This document shows positions 1 through 5,734 of a stretch of DNA of 8,622 nt, piece by piece. The DNA is taken from positions 1 through 8,622 of the forward strand of contig JBHBXR010000144.1 of the NCBI GenBank assembly GCA_041795785.1, in the 5' to 3' direction. Numbering within the stretch: position 1 is the first letter of the stretch; every line of letters starts with the position of its first letter. A program made the translations under genes and the position numbers. The notes beneath the pieces were generated by a model. The model made no database searches, was not told where the DNA came from, and worked only from the letters and a program-made list of their open reading frames with translations. Origin of the DNA: CAJPST01 sp041795785. GTDB taxonomy: Bacteria > Pseudomonadota > Gammaproteobacteria > Enterobacterales > Pasteurellaceae.

Positions 1-342
1 GACAACGGCACGGTCAATCTGCCGTTGATCTGTGATTGGGAAAACCGCCCGCGGCAAAAAATCTGTTTTGAACGCGGTAAAAGGGCGGTCACGCAATTTA
101 CCGTGTTAGAGCGCCTGCCGCATAATTGTACAAGGGTAAAACTGACACCGATTACCGGACGTTCCCACCAGTTGCGCTTACATATGTTGGCGCTCGGACA
201 TCCGATTTTAGGCGATAAATTTTATGCTCATCCGCAAGCCAAAGCTCTTGCCCCGCGTCTTTGTCTGCACGCGCAAAGCTTGCAGATCCGCCATCCGATC
301 ACAGGCGAAGTAATGTGCTTTGAGCGGGAAGCGGAGTTTTAG
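1..342 (+). CDS. rluA: RluA-type rRNA/tRNA pseudouridine synthase, C-terminal part (5' end outside window)
   Basis: The reading frame is open from base 1 to the TAG stop at 340-342, giving 113 residues; the gene begins left of the window, so the ATG at 25 is internal. The fragment carries the RluA-family signature GRSHQLRLHM followed by LGHPILGDKFYA, and the segment LPLICDWENRPRQK, which resembles RluA itself rather than RluC or RluD. RluA converts a uridine to pseudouridine in 23S rRNA helix 35 and in the anticodon stem-loop of several tRNAs. The catalytic aspartate (HRLD motif) lies in the missing N-terminal half. Family RluA is about 220 residues, so roughly half is visible. It converges on the iol genes and is probably functionally unrelated to them. 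The superfamily is certain; the exact paralogue is likely. Confidence 0.85.
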   Translation, partial: DNGTVNLPLICDWENRPRQKICFERGKRAVTQFTVLERLPHNCTRVKLTPITGRSHQLRLHMLALGHPILGDKFYAHPQAKALAPRLCLHAQSLQIRHPITGEVMCFEREAEF

Positions 343-381
343 TGTTACGTTATTTTTAGGAAAAGTTTCCCGCCAGTAAAT

Positions 382-406
382 AACCTAGCACGAGCCGTGC
401 TAGGTT
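382..406. repeat. 25-base perfect palindromic hairpin (family copy A)
   Basis: The left arm AACCTAGCACG (382-392) and right arm CGTGCTAGGTT (396-406) form an 11-bp perfect stem around the 3-base loop AGC. It lies 40 bases after the rluA stop and has no strong T-run on either side, so it is at best a weak intrinsic terminator for rluA. The core ACGAGCCGT is shared, in inverted orientation, with the hairpin at 466-490, and the differing stem bases are changed in compensating pairs. It is probably a copy of a dispersed palindromic element. Confidence 0.8.
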
Positions 407-415
407 CGTTAAGCC

Positions 416-432
416 CAGCCCCGCAGGGGCTG
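416..432. repeat. GC-rich hairpin
   Basis: CAGCCCC (416-422) pairs with GGGGCTG (426-432), a 7-bp stem with the 3-base loop GCA. It is the second of four hairpins with three-base loops in 382-490. It has no adjacent T-run, so a terminator role is not supported. Confidence 0.65.
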
Positions 433-439
433 AATGGAA

Positions 440-456
440 GAGTCGCAGAGCGGCTC
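440..456. repeat. Hairpin with one G-T pair
   Basis: GAGTCGC (440-446) pairs with GCGGCTC (450-456) through seven base pairs, one of them T-G, with loop AGA. It is the third member of the hairpin group in 382-490. Its regular spacing and identical loop size suggest that the group is one compound element. Confidence 0.55.
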
Positions 457-465
457 AGATTAAGC

Positions 466-490
466 AACCCTATACGGCTCGTATAGGGTT
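466..490. repeat. 25-base perfect palindromic hairpin (family copy B)
   Basis: AACCCTATACG (466-476) pairs with CGTATAGGGTT (480-490), an 11-bp perfect stem with loop GCT. Read on the minus strand it has the same length, ends and ACGAGCCGT core as the hairpin at 382-406, differing at four stem positions whose partners are changed to match. No T-run follows it. Confidence 0.8.
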
Positions 491-513
491 TGTCAGCGGT
501 CTGAGCGTATCTT

Positions 514-569
514 AAAAAAATACGCTTTCTGTTGTTCGGTTTTTCTTTCGCTTAAGAATAAAGCGTATT
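514..569 (-). terminator. Probable intrinsic terminator of the iolH-side operon
   Basis: On the minus strand AATACGCTTT (569-560) is perfectly complementary to AAAGCGTATT (528-519), a 10-bp stem that starts inside the iolH-like stop codon. A run of seven T (520-514) overlaps the end of the stem. The 31-base loop can fold further through TTCTT/AAGAA. The stem is AT-rich, so strength is uncertain. A competing 7-bp hairpin uses the same 520-526 arm with 504-510 (AGCGTAT/ATACGCT, 9-base loop). Confidence 0.55.
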
Positions 570-1455
570 ATTTGCCCAATAATTCCTTCTCAATGCGTTC
601 TCTGGCTTTTGGCGCTTCCACCGCCATTTTTTCTGGGAAGCCGAACATCGAGACGCAGGCGATGGATTCGCCGCCGACGCTGTAAGTGCGGTTGACGAAA
701 TCCATTTTTCTTAAACTTTCAAAAATACCGTCGAAATCCACTTCCCCTTCGCCTAACGGCAGGTGTTGGTGGATGGTCGAGCAACAACCCGGCGGGTTAA
801 GAATGTAACGGCAGTCGATAGTGTGATTATGGGTGTCGGCAAACAGAATGTGCGATAAATCTTCGCCCGCATATTCCAACATCGCCCGTACGTCGCCTTT
901 GCCTTTATCATAGAAGAAGCCGTGCGGAGAGGAATACACATATTTCAGGTGATCGGTGCGGTAGGATTTGACAATATCGCAGGTTTCGTTATTCAGTTCG
1001 CAGAAATCGTAAGGATGCGACTGGATTTCGCAGCGGATACCGTATTTTTCAAAGTACGGCATTAATTCGTCCAAGGAACGGAACAACATACCGTTACAGA
1101 TTTCGGGTTGATGCGGATCACCGGACAGCTCGGTGTTAATGACGCGCACGTCCATACTGTCGGCGATTTCAATCATCCGTTTCCAATTCGCCACCGCGTG
1201 CTGACGTTGTTCTTCCGTCGGACCCGACCAGCGGTACACTACGATAAAGGAAGAAATCTCCACACCGGCGCGTTGCAAGGCGGTACGGTATTCTTTTTCA
1301 CATTCCCGTGAAAACAACGGATGTTTATAAAACGGGTTAATGCGCGGGTGCGGCGATTGTTCAATATATTTATATCCCCAGTCCGCCACTTGATACACCA
1401 TATCACTGATGCTCATTTGTTTAGCCAAAACATCAACATCAAATGCAATCTTCAT
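568..1455 (-). CDS. iolH: IolH-like sugar phosphate isomerase/epimerase (TIM barrel)
   Basis: This 295-residue protein belongs to the xylose isomerase-like (AP endonuclease family 2) TIM-barrel superfamily. From memory it matches Bacillus subtilis IolH through nearly its whole length: KIAFDVDV at the N-terminus, DWGYKYIEQSPHP (25-37), NPFYKHP (40-46), VEISSFIVVYRW (65-76), NTELSGDP (107-114), GEGEVDFD (235-242) and VGGES (260-264). The biochemical role of IolH is not settled in any organism I know of; isomerisation of an inositol-derived keto sugar is inferred. Candidate metal ligands are E109, H147, D207 and E263. Where IolE-type paralogues have D-[ST]-G-H, this protein has SSPH (175-178), so its metal site differs. 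The ATG at 1455 has TAAGGAG seven bases upstream. It is the last gene of the operon, 11 bases after the dehydrogenase gene. Confidence 0.8.
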   Translation of the reverse strand: MKIAFDVDVLAKQMSISDMVYQVADWGYKYIEQSPHPRINPFYKHPLFSRECEKEYRTALQRAGVEISSFIVVYRWSGPTEEQRQHAVANWKRMIEIADSMDVRVINTELSGDPHQPEICNGMLFRSLDELMPYFEKYGIRCEIQSHPYDFCELNNETCDIVKSYRTDHLKYVYSSPHGFFYDKGKGDVRAMLEYAGEDLSHILFADTHNHTIDCRYILNPPGCCSTIHQHLPLGEGEVDFDGIFESLRKMDFVNRTYSVGGESIACVSMFGFPEKMAVEAPKARERIEKELLGK

Positions 1456-1466
1456 GATAATTCTCC

Positions 1467-2630
1467 TTATTCGTAATCAACCCAAACTCCACCGAGATCG
1501 GCGGATTTAACGCAATGTTCCACCCAGCGTACGCCTTCTACGCCGGCATGAATGTCCGGATACCAGAAATCTACCGTTTTGCCTTGCTCTCTGGCTTCTA
1601 TGGCGACGGCAAAACGCGCGTATAAATTCGACCAAGCTTCAAACAAACCTTCCGGATGGCCGCCGCCGATTCGGTCTTCCCATAGAGCGCTGTCGTGCAA
1701 ATATCCCATGCCGCGCTCTAAAATACGCACCGGTTCGCCCTGCACTTCAAAACGCAATTGATTCGGCTGCTCATCCCACCATTCGAGGCTGGCGAATTCG
1801 CCGATCACGCGGATTTTCTGCCCGTGCATAGAACCGCAGTTCACGCAAGATGACCACAGGGTCGCCACCGCGCCGTTATCATATTCCATCAAGGTGGTAG
1901 CATTATCTTCCAGCGGCGCGCGACTTTTCACGAAGCTCTGACGGGTGCAAAGCAATCGTTTAATTTTCAGATGCGGCAACATCACTTCGGAAATATAAAG
2001 CGGATGCGTACCCACATCGCCTAACACATAACTCGGTCCGGCAAATTTAGGGTCCACGCGCCATTTTGTGCTGGCGGCGTTATTTTCTACCGCAACATTA
2101 TGAAAACCGTGCGCAAACTGCATATTCACGATACGGATTTCACCCAACGCGCCGTCGGCGATTAAACGGCGTGCTTCTTCAATCATTTGATGCCCCGAAT
2201 AACCATAGGTGACGCCCACTACGCGGTTATGTTTTTGCGCTAAGGCTTCTAATTCTTTCGCTTCCGCATAGGTAAAACAAAGCGGCTTTTCGCATATAAC
2301 GTGTAAACCCGCTTCTAGCGCTGCTTTGCAGATTTCAAAATGGGTGCCGTTCGGAGTAGCGATAGACACTGCTTCAATGCCGTCCGTCCGTTTCGCTTCT
2401 TCGGCAAACATCGTTTTATAATCCGCATAGCAGCGTTCCGGCGCAACGTGCAGTTCTTTGCCGAATGCGCGTCCGCGCTCTGCATCCAAATCAAATGCTC
2501 CCGCCACTAAGTCAAAACAGAAATCCCGTAATGCGGCGGAGCGGTGGATATAACCGATTTGACTGCCTTTGCCGCCACCCACCATCGCCCAACGGATAGG
2601 GCGTTCGACTCTTTTTTCACCGTAAAGCAT
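1467..2630 (-). CDS. Gfo/Idh/MocA-family NAD(P)-dependent dehydrogenase, putative inositol-isomer or sugar dehydrogenase
   Basis: This is a 387-residue cytoplasmic oxidoreductase. Its Rossmann fold has the glycine-rich GGGKGSQIG (18-26), the family motif CEKPL around K115, and the catalytic-site sequence GDVGTHPLY with D205 and H209. K115, D205 and H209 make the Lys-Asp-His set expected of an active dehydrogenase. It is about 50 residues longer than the IolG encoded at 4721-5734 and clearly a different subfamily, with a C-terminal GGGHPEGLFEAWSNLY segment (322-337). Inositol clusters often carry a second dehydrogenase of this family acting on scyllo-inositol or other stereoisomers; that substrate is inference here. 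Other members oxidise the C3 hydroxyl of glycosides, so a glycoside substrate is an alternative. An AGGAG lies 9 bases before the ATG. It sits 46 bases after the TIM-barrel gene and 11 before iolH. Confidence 0.85.
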   Translation of the reverse strand: MLYGEKRVERPIRWAMVGGGKGSQIGYIHRSAALRDFCFDLVAGAFDLDAERGRAFGKELHVAPERCYADYKTMFAEEAKRTDGIEAVSIATPNGTHFEICKAALEAGLHVICEKPLCFTYAEAKELEALAQKHNRVVGVTYGYSGHQMIEEARRLIADGALGEIRIVNMQFAHGFHNVAVENNAASTKWRVDPKFAGPSYVLGDVGTHPLYISEVMLPHLKIKRLLCTRQSFVKSRAPLEDNATTLMEYDNGAVATLWSSCVNCGSMHGQKIRVIGEFASLEWWDEQPNQLRFEVQGEPVRILERGMGYLHDSALWEDRIGGGHPEGLFEAWSNLYARFAVAIEAREQGKTVDFWYPDIHAGVEGVRWVEHCVKSADLGGVWVDYE

Positions 2631-2667
2631 AATCTTGTTCTCCTGTAAAAAAACGCTGTAATTTCCG

Positions 2668-2676
2668 ACCGCACTT
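2668..2676 (-). other. DNA uptake signal sequence (USS), single copy
   Basis: The minus strand reads AAGTGCGGT directly after the TAA stop of the gene at 2677-3600, followed by an A/T-rich tail including a T7 run, as in extended Hin-type USS. There is no inverted partner, so it is not a terminator dyad. It marks the sequence as Pasteurellaceae of the Haemophilus-type USS group. Confidence 0.85.
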
Positions 2677-3600
2677 TTAAAAGCCGAGACGGGCTAAATT
2701 GTCTTTACTGATTTTTACATCGTCCAAACTGGAACCCGAATTGCGCGGATCGCGCTCTTGTTCCACCGTAATGTAACCCTGATAATTCAATTCGTCGCTA
2801 AGCAAGGTGCGTATTTGCCCGTAGTCGATACAACCTTCGCCGATACGACACATTACCCCCTCGCCGCAGGCTTCGAAAAAGCGGATTTTTTTATTCATCA
2901 CTTCCTGATATTTCGCCAAATTGATGTCTTTAAAATGCACATAATCAATTTGTGCCGCATATTTACGCAGATAAGCCGCCGGATCCATTTTGGAATAATA
3001 TAAGTGTCCGGTATCCAAGCAGAGTCCCGCCAATTCATAGGGAATATCGCGTACCGTTTGCTCGATTTCATCGGCAAATTCAATATAACCGCCGGCGTGC
3101 GGATGAATCACGGCGCGCACGCCGTATTCTTTTGCAATTTCCGCCAACTGTTTGACGTGACTCATCATTTGTTGCCATTTTTCGGCGCAAAGACGCGGCG
3201 CGCGCTCGGGATGTCCGGCGGCATAATCCCGTTCGTCGTGTCCCCAATCGATAATCACCAGATAAGGTGTCGGGAATTTTTGTCCCGCTTCGACGGGGGC
3301 CTGCGGCAATTGGGTGATTAACCGACAAATATCATGGGCTTGTTGCGCTAATTTAGGTTGGTTTTGCGTATCGACCAAATTGTCAAAAATCGTACCTGCA
3401 ACGATATACAGCTCGTTTTTCTTTAAATGCTCGGAAACCTGTTGAATATCAATGGGTAAATAACCGTAAGGTCCCAGTTCGATTCCCTTATAACCTGCTT
3501 GGTGCGCCTCATTTAGAACTCGTTTCCAATCCGGCAAATACGGATTTTTCGGATCGTCAACACCCCAGCAGCAAGGGGCTGTGGATATTTTGATACTCAT
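2677..3600 (-). CDS. IolE/IolI-like sugar phosphate isomerase/epimerase (TIM barrel)
   Basis: This 307-residue protein is of the xylose isomerase-like TIM-barrel superfamily, distinct from both the IolE (5734-6630) and the IolH-like protein (568-1455) of this window. It shows the expected metal and substrate residues in order: HPHAGG (166-171), LDTGHLYY with D196 and H199 (195-202), YVHFKDIN with H222 (220-227), and a strand-8 glutamate at E280 in VEQERDP. The N-terminus, with WGVDDP (12-17) and GIELGPYGYLP (39-49), is typical of a subgroup often named inosose dehydratase or isomerase without proof. Epimerisation, isomerisation or dehydration of a keto-inositol is the likely chemistry; the substrate is unknown. 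The start has AAGGAG (3613-3608) seven bases upstream. It is the first gene after the candidate promoter at 3638-3673 and probably leads the three-gene transcript. Confidence 0.8.
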   Translation of the reverse strand: MSIKISTAPCCWGVDDPKNPYLPDWKRVLNEAHQAGYKGIELGPYGYLPIDIQQVSEHLKKNELYIVAGTIFDNLVDTQNQPKLAQQAHDICRLITQLPQAPVEAGQKFPTPYLVIIDWGHDERDYAAGHPERAPRLCAEKWQQMMSHVKQLAEIAKEYGVRAVIHPHAGGYIEFADEIEQTVRDIPYELAGLCLDTGHLYYSKMDPAAYLRKYAAQIDYVHFKDINLAKYQEVMNKKIRFFEACGEGVMCRIGEGCIDYGQIRTLLSDELNYQGYITVEQERDPRNSGSSLDDVKISKDNLARLGF

Positions 3601-3607
3601 ATAATTA

Positions 3608-3613
3608 CTCCTT
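3608..3613 (-). promoter_or_regulatory. Strong Shine-Dalgarno site of the TIM-barrel gene at 2677-3600
   Basis: The minus strand reads AAGGAG, then seven bases (TAATTAT), then the ATG at 3600-3598. This fixes the start codon of the first gene of the distal module and gives it an efficient ribosome site of its own rather than dependence on the regulator gene upstream. Confidence 0.75.
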
Positions 3614-3637
3614 GGTTATTTTTTTGATTACAGGCTC

Positions 3638-3643
3638 AGTATA
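3638..3643 (-). promoter_or_regulatory. Candidate -10 box of the distal iol module
   Basis: The minus strand reads TATACT in an A/T-rich stretch about 40 bases before the ATG at 3600. At the usual 17-bp spacing the -35 position (3666-3661) reads AGAAGT, unlike TTGACA. A good -10 with no -35 fits an activator-dependent promoter. No transcription data support it, so this is a candidate only. Confidence 0.4.
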
Positions 3644-3661
3644 TAAAGAGTCATTCCAACA

Positions 3662-3673
3662 CTTCTCTATATT
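3662..3673 (-). promoter_or_regulatory. Direct repeat copy 2, candidate AraC-type operator over the -35 region
   Basis: The minus strand reads AATATAGAGAAG, matching AATATAGTGAAG at 3739-3750 in 11 of 12 positions and in the same orientation, 77 bp apart. This copy covers the place where the -35 box should be, the usual position for an AraC/XylS-type activator contacting sigma. The adjacent gene encodes such a regulator. Confidence 0.4.
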
Positions 3674-3738
3674 CTTGCGAAGTTTTAGGGCTAAAAAGCG
3701 GATTTTCTGTTAAACGGCTCACAAATTAGTGAAAACAT

Positions 3739-3750
3739 CTTCACTATATT
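3739..3750 (-). promoter_or_regulatory. Direct repeat copy 1, distal candidate operator
   Basis: The minus strand reads AATATAGTGAAG one base beyond the stop codon of the regulator gene. It is the upstream partner of the repeat at 3662-3673. It overlaps a 7-bp inverted repeat, TAGTGAA/TTCACTA at 3727-3746 with a 6-base spacer, which could be a second operator-like dyad or a weak hairpin; no T-run follows. Confidence 0.35.
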
Positions 3751-3751
3751 G

Positions 3752-4615
3752 CTATTCGCTGTTTTTACCGATCCAAGACGTGCGATACGAACTCGGCGAG
3801 ATGCCGATCATTTTGGAAAATAAGGTACTGAAATAATTGGCGTTGTCATAACCGACTAACGAGGCGATGCGGGTAACGCTGTGATTGGTATTGATTAAGA
3901 GAGACTGCGCCTCACCGATACGGCGGCGAATCATATACTGAATAGGGGAAAAATTGGTTTGTTCTTTAAACAAATGCGCCAAATAGTAAGGACTGACATT
4001 AAATCGCAAAGCAATATCCTGCAAAGTCAATTCTTCCTGATAATGCTGATCGATGTAATGCTTCACTTGCTCGACCAAAGTCAATCGTTTGTAAGAAATG
4101 GGTTTAATTTTTTCTCGCGGCAAACGGATAATGGTGGTCAGCAAGGATGCCAACAAATAACGGCAGTTTTCATTGGCGGCGGCAAGGTTATCCCGCACAT
4201 ACAAAAACATGGTATCCAAGGTTTTCTCAATTAACTCGCGTTTATCGCCGCTGGCAATGACGGCGGGCGATAACATATCGAACAGGCAGTTTTCCTCCAT
4301 TCCTTTGATCTGTAAATTTTTAATGCCGCAACAATAAACCACCATATCGGAATTTACTTCCGCCATTTCGTCGTGTATTACGCCGCGATTAAAAATCAGA
4401 ATATCTCCCGCTTTGGTTTGGTATCTTGTGTTACCGATTAAATGACTGCCGCTGCCCTTGACGATAAATACGATTTCCAAACGATCGTCGTGTTTATGTA
4501 AGACGCGCGGAAAGTTTTGCCGCATGGTTTCTGTATTGCACAGATAAAACAGTTGCGGCAAGCGGTTTTGCTCAAAAACGGAATGCTTGGTTTCTTCGAG
4601 AAAGTATTGCAACAT
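3752..4615 (-). CDS. AraC/XylS-family transcriptional regulator with cupin sensor domain
   Basis: This is a 287-residue two-domain regulator. The N-terminal part is an AraC-type cupin sensor with LHKHDDRLEIVFIVKGSG (39-56) and KAGDILIFNRGVIHDE (68-83). The C-terminal domain has two helix-turn-helix units: LTLQDIALRFNVSPYYLAHLFKE split over 197-218, and VTRIASLVGYDNANYFSTLF within 247-266, ending in the family signature GISPSSYR (271-278). It probably activates the neighbouring inositol genes in response to an inositol-derived ligand; this is inferred from position only. Well-studied iol loci use a DeoR-type (Bacillus) or RpiR-type (Salmonella) repressor instead. No clear Shine-Dalgarno precedes the ATG, but an in-frame TAG at 4633-4631 rules out a longer start. 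It lies between the two gene modules, after the terminator of the first. Confidence 0.9.
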   Translation of the reverse strand: MLQYFLEETKHSVFEQNRLPQLFYLCNTETMRQNFPRVLHKHDDRLEIVFIVKGSGSHLIGNTRYQTKAGDILIFNRGVIHDEMAEVNSDMVVYCCGIKNLQIKGMEENCLFDMLSPAVIASGDKRELIEKTLDTMFLYVRDNLAAANENCRYLLASLLTTIIRLPREKIKPISYKRLTLVEQVKHYIDQHYQEELTLQDIALRFNVSPYYLAHLFKEQTNFSPIQYMIRRRIGEAQSLLINTNHSVTRIASLVGYDNANYFSTLFSKMIGISPSSYRTSWIGKNSE

Positions 4616-4650
4616 AAGATATTCGTGTTTCTAAATAAGCGCCGTTATAA

Positions 4651-4692
4651 AAAGTGCGGTCGGAATTTTAACTGTTTTTCCGACCGCACTTT
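4651..4692 (-). terminator. Intrinsic terminator made of two inverted uptake signal sequences
   Basis: A perfect 15-bp stem is formed by AAAGTGCGGTCGGAA (4651-4665) and its complement at 4678-4692, with a 12-base loop. On the minus strand the stem runs into CTTTTTATAA, so it should terminate transcription leaving iolG, whose stop is 28 bases upstream. Each arm holds one exact USS core (4652-4660 plus strand, 4683-4691 minus strand). Paired USS acting as terminators are well known in Haemophilus. The regulator gene that follows should then need its own promoter or readthrough. Confidence 0.9.
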
Positions 4693-4720
4693 AATCATTT
4701 TATTTTAAACAAGTTGAACA

Positions 4721-5734
4721 TCAGCCGACTTCGCTGATTTTCACCGGACGGCCTTCATCTAAGGATTTTTTCGCCGCCAATGCGATTAACACCGGTTGCA
4801 AGCCGTCATTTCCGTTTACTAAGGTCGGCTTGTCATTCACGACGGAATCCACAAAGCATGCCATTTCATCAGCGAAAGACTGCATATAGCGTTCTAAGAA
4901 GAAGTATTTCGGTTTCTCCGCAATCACGCCGCTTTCGCAGGAATATACCGCGGTGGAATCGGTGTCGTTGCGGGTTTGTACCGCACCTTTGGAACCGAAC
5001 ACTTCGGCGCGTTGGTCGTAGCCGTACACCGCTTTGCGGCTGTTATCGATCACACCGATGGCGCCGTTAGCCAGTTTTAACGTGATTACCGCGGTATCAA
5101 TGTCGCCCGCTTTGCCGATTTCCGGATTAACCAATACGCCGCCTGCCGCATACACTTCCACCACTTCGCTGCCGGAAAGGTAACGAATCATATCGAAATC
5201 ATGGATGGTCATATCGAAGAACATTCCGCCGGATACTTTTACATACTCAATCGGCGGTGCATCCGGATCGCGCGAGGTAACGCGGATGATATGCGGTTCG
5301 CCGATGTCGCCTGCGGCAACGCGTTGTTTAATGGCTTTAAAGTTGTGGTCGAAACGACGGTTGAAACCCACTTGGAATTTCACACCGGCTTTTTCCACTT
5401 CCGCCAACACTTCTTTGATGCGACCGACATCAGCATCAATCGGTTTTTCACAGAAAATATGTTTGCCGGCACGCGCCGCTTCAATGGAAATCGGTGCGTG
5501 AGTGTTAGTTGAAGAACAAACCAATACGGCGTCAATTTCAGGATCCTGCAAAATCTGTTTATAATCTTCATACACATGAGGAATGCCCATGCCTTGCGCC
5601 CATGCTTTTAATTCGTCCGTTACGCGCACGTCGGAAATCGCTTTAATTTCAGCGCCTTTTACATACTTGCTGATACTTTCCGAATGAACGCGACCGATAC
5701 GGCCTGCGCCGATAATGCCTACTTTAATCATCAT
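4721..5734 (-). CDS. iolG: myo-Inositol 2-dehydrogenase
   Basis: IolG oxidises myo-inositol to 2-keto-myo-inositol (scyllo-inosose) with NAD+, the first step of the pathway, in the cytoplasm. The 337-residue Gfo/Idh/MocA protein has the Rossmann motif GIIGAGRIGRVH (6-17), the CEKPI motif with catalytic K97, and the active-site segment GGMFFDMTIHDFDMIRY with D174 and H178, all as in characterised inositol dehydrogenases of about this length. The first ATG overlaps the iolE stop by one base (TAATG), a sign of translational coupling. A second ATG follows at once; the AGGAG at 5743-5739 is 4 bases from the first and 7 from the second, so the true product may start MIKVGIIG. The gene ends 28 bases before the USS-dyad terminator. 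Broad substrate use (D-chiro-inositol, glucose) occurs in the family. Confidence 0.93.
   Translation of the reverse strand: MMIKVGIIGAGRIGRVHSESISKYVKGAEIKAISDVRVTDELKAWAQGMGIPHVYEDYKQILQDPEIDAVLVCSSTNTHAPISIEAARAGKHIFCEKPIDADVGRIKEVLAEVEKAGVKFQVGFNRRFDHNFKAIKQRVAAGDIGEPHIIRVTSRDPDAPPIEYVKVSGGMFFDMTIHDFDMIRYLSGSEVVEVYAAGGVLVNPEIGKAGDIDTAVITLKLANGAIGVIDNSRKAVYGYDQRAEVFGSKGAVQTRNDTDSTAVYSCESGVIAEKPKYFFLERYMQSFADEMACFVDSVVNDKPTLVNGNDGLQPVLIALAAKKSLDEGRPVKISEVG

Noticed and set aside
81..89. Possible USS AAGGGCGGT inside rluA
   Set aside because: It differs from the 9-base core at one of the essential positions (G for T), so it is at most a decayed copy and was not counted.
359..370. GGAAAAGTTTCC short palindrome after rluA
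   Set aside because: The stem is only 4-5 bp with a very small loop and no T-run, so it is too weak to be called a terminator.
3004..3321. Plus-strand open frame of about 105 codons opposite the 307-aa TIM-barrel gene
   Set aside because: It is antisense to a gene with clear family motifs and shows no recognisable domain; it is a shadow frame.
568..3600. Reading the second module as a C-glycoside or levoglucosan degradation cluster
   Set aside because: Those pathways also pair Gfo/Idh/MocA dehydrogenases with TIM-barrel proteins, but the IolH-like protein and the adjoining iolDEG make an inositol-related role more likely; kept only as an alternative.
3729..3744. CRP-like site GTGA...TCAC before the second module
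   Set aside because: The half-sites are separated by 8 bases instead of the 6 of the CRP consensus TGTGA-N6-TCACA, and the outer bases do not match.
5201..5512. Open frames on the plus strand opposite iolG
   Set aside because: They lie wholly antisense to a well-supported gene, overlap each other in different frames, have no ribosome site of note, and resemble no protein family; the GC-rich third positions of iolG explain them.
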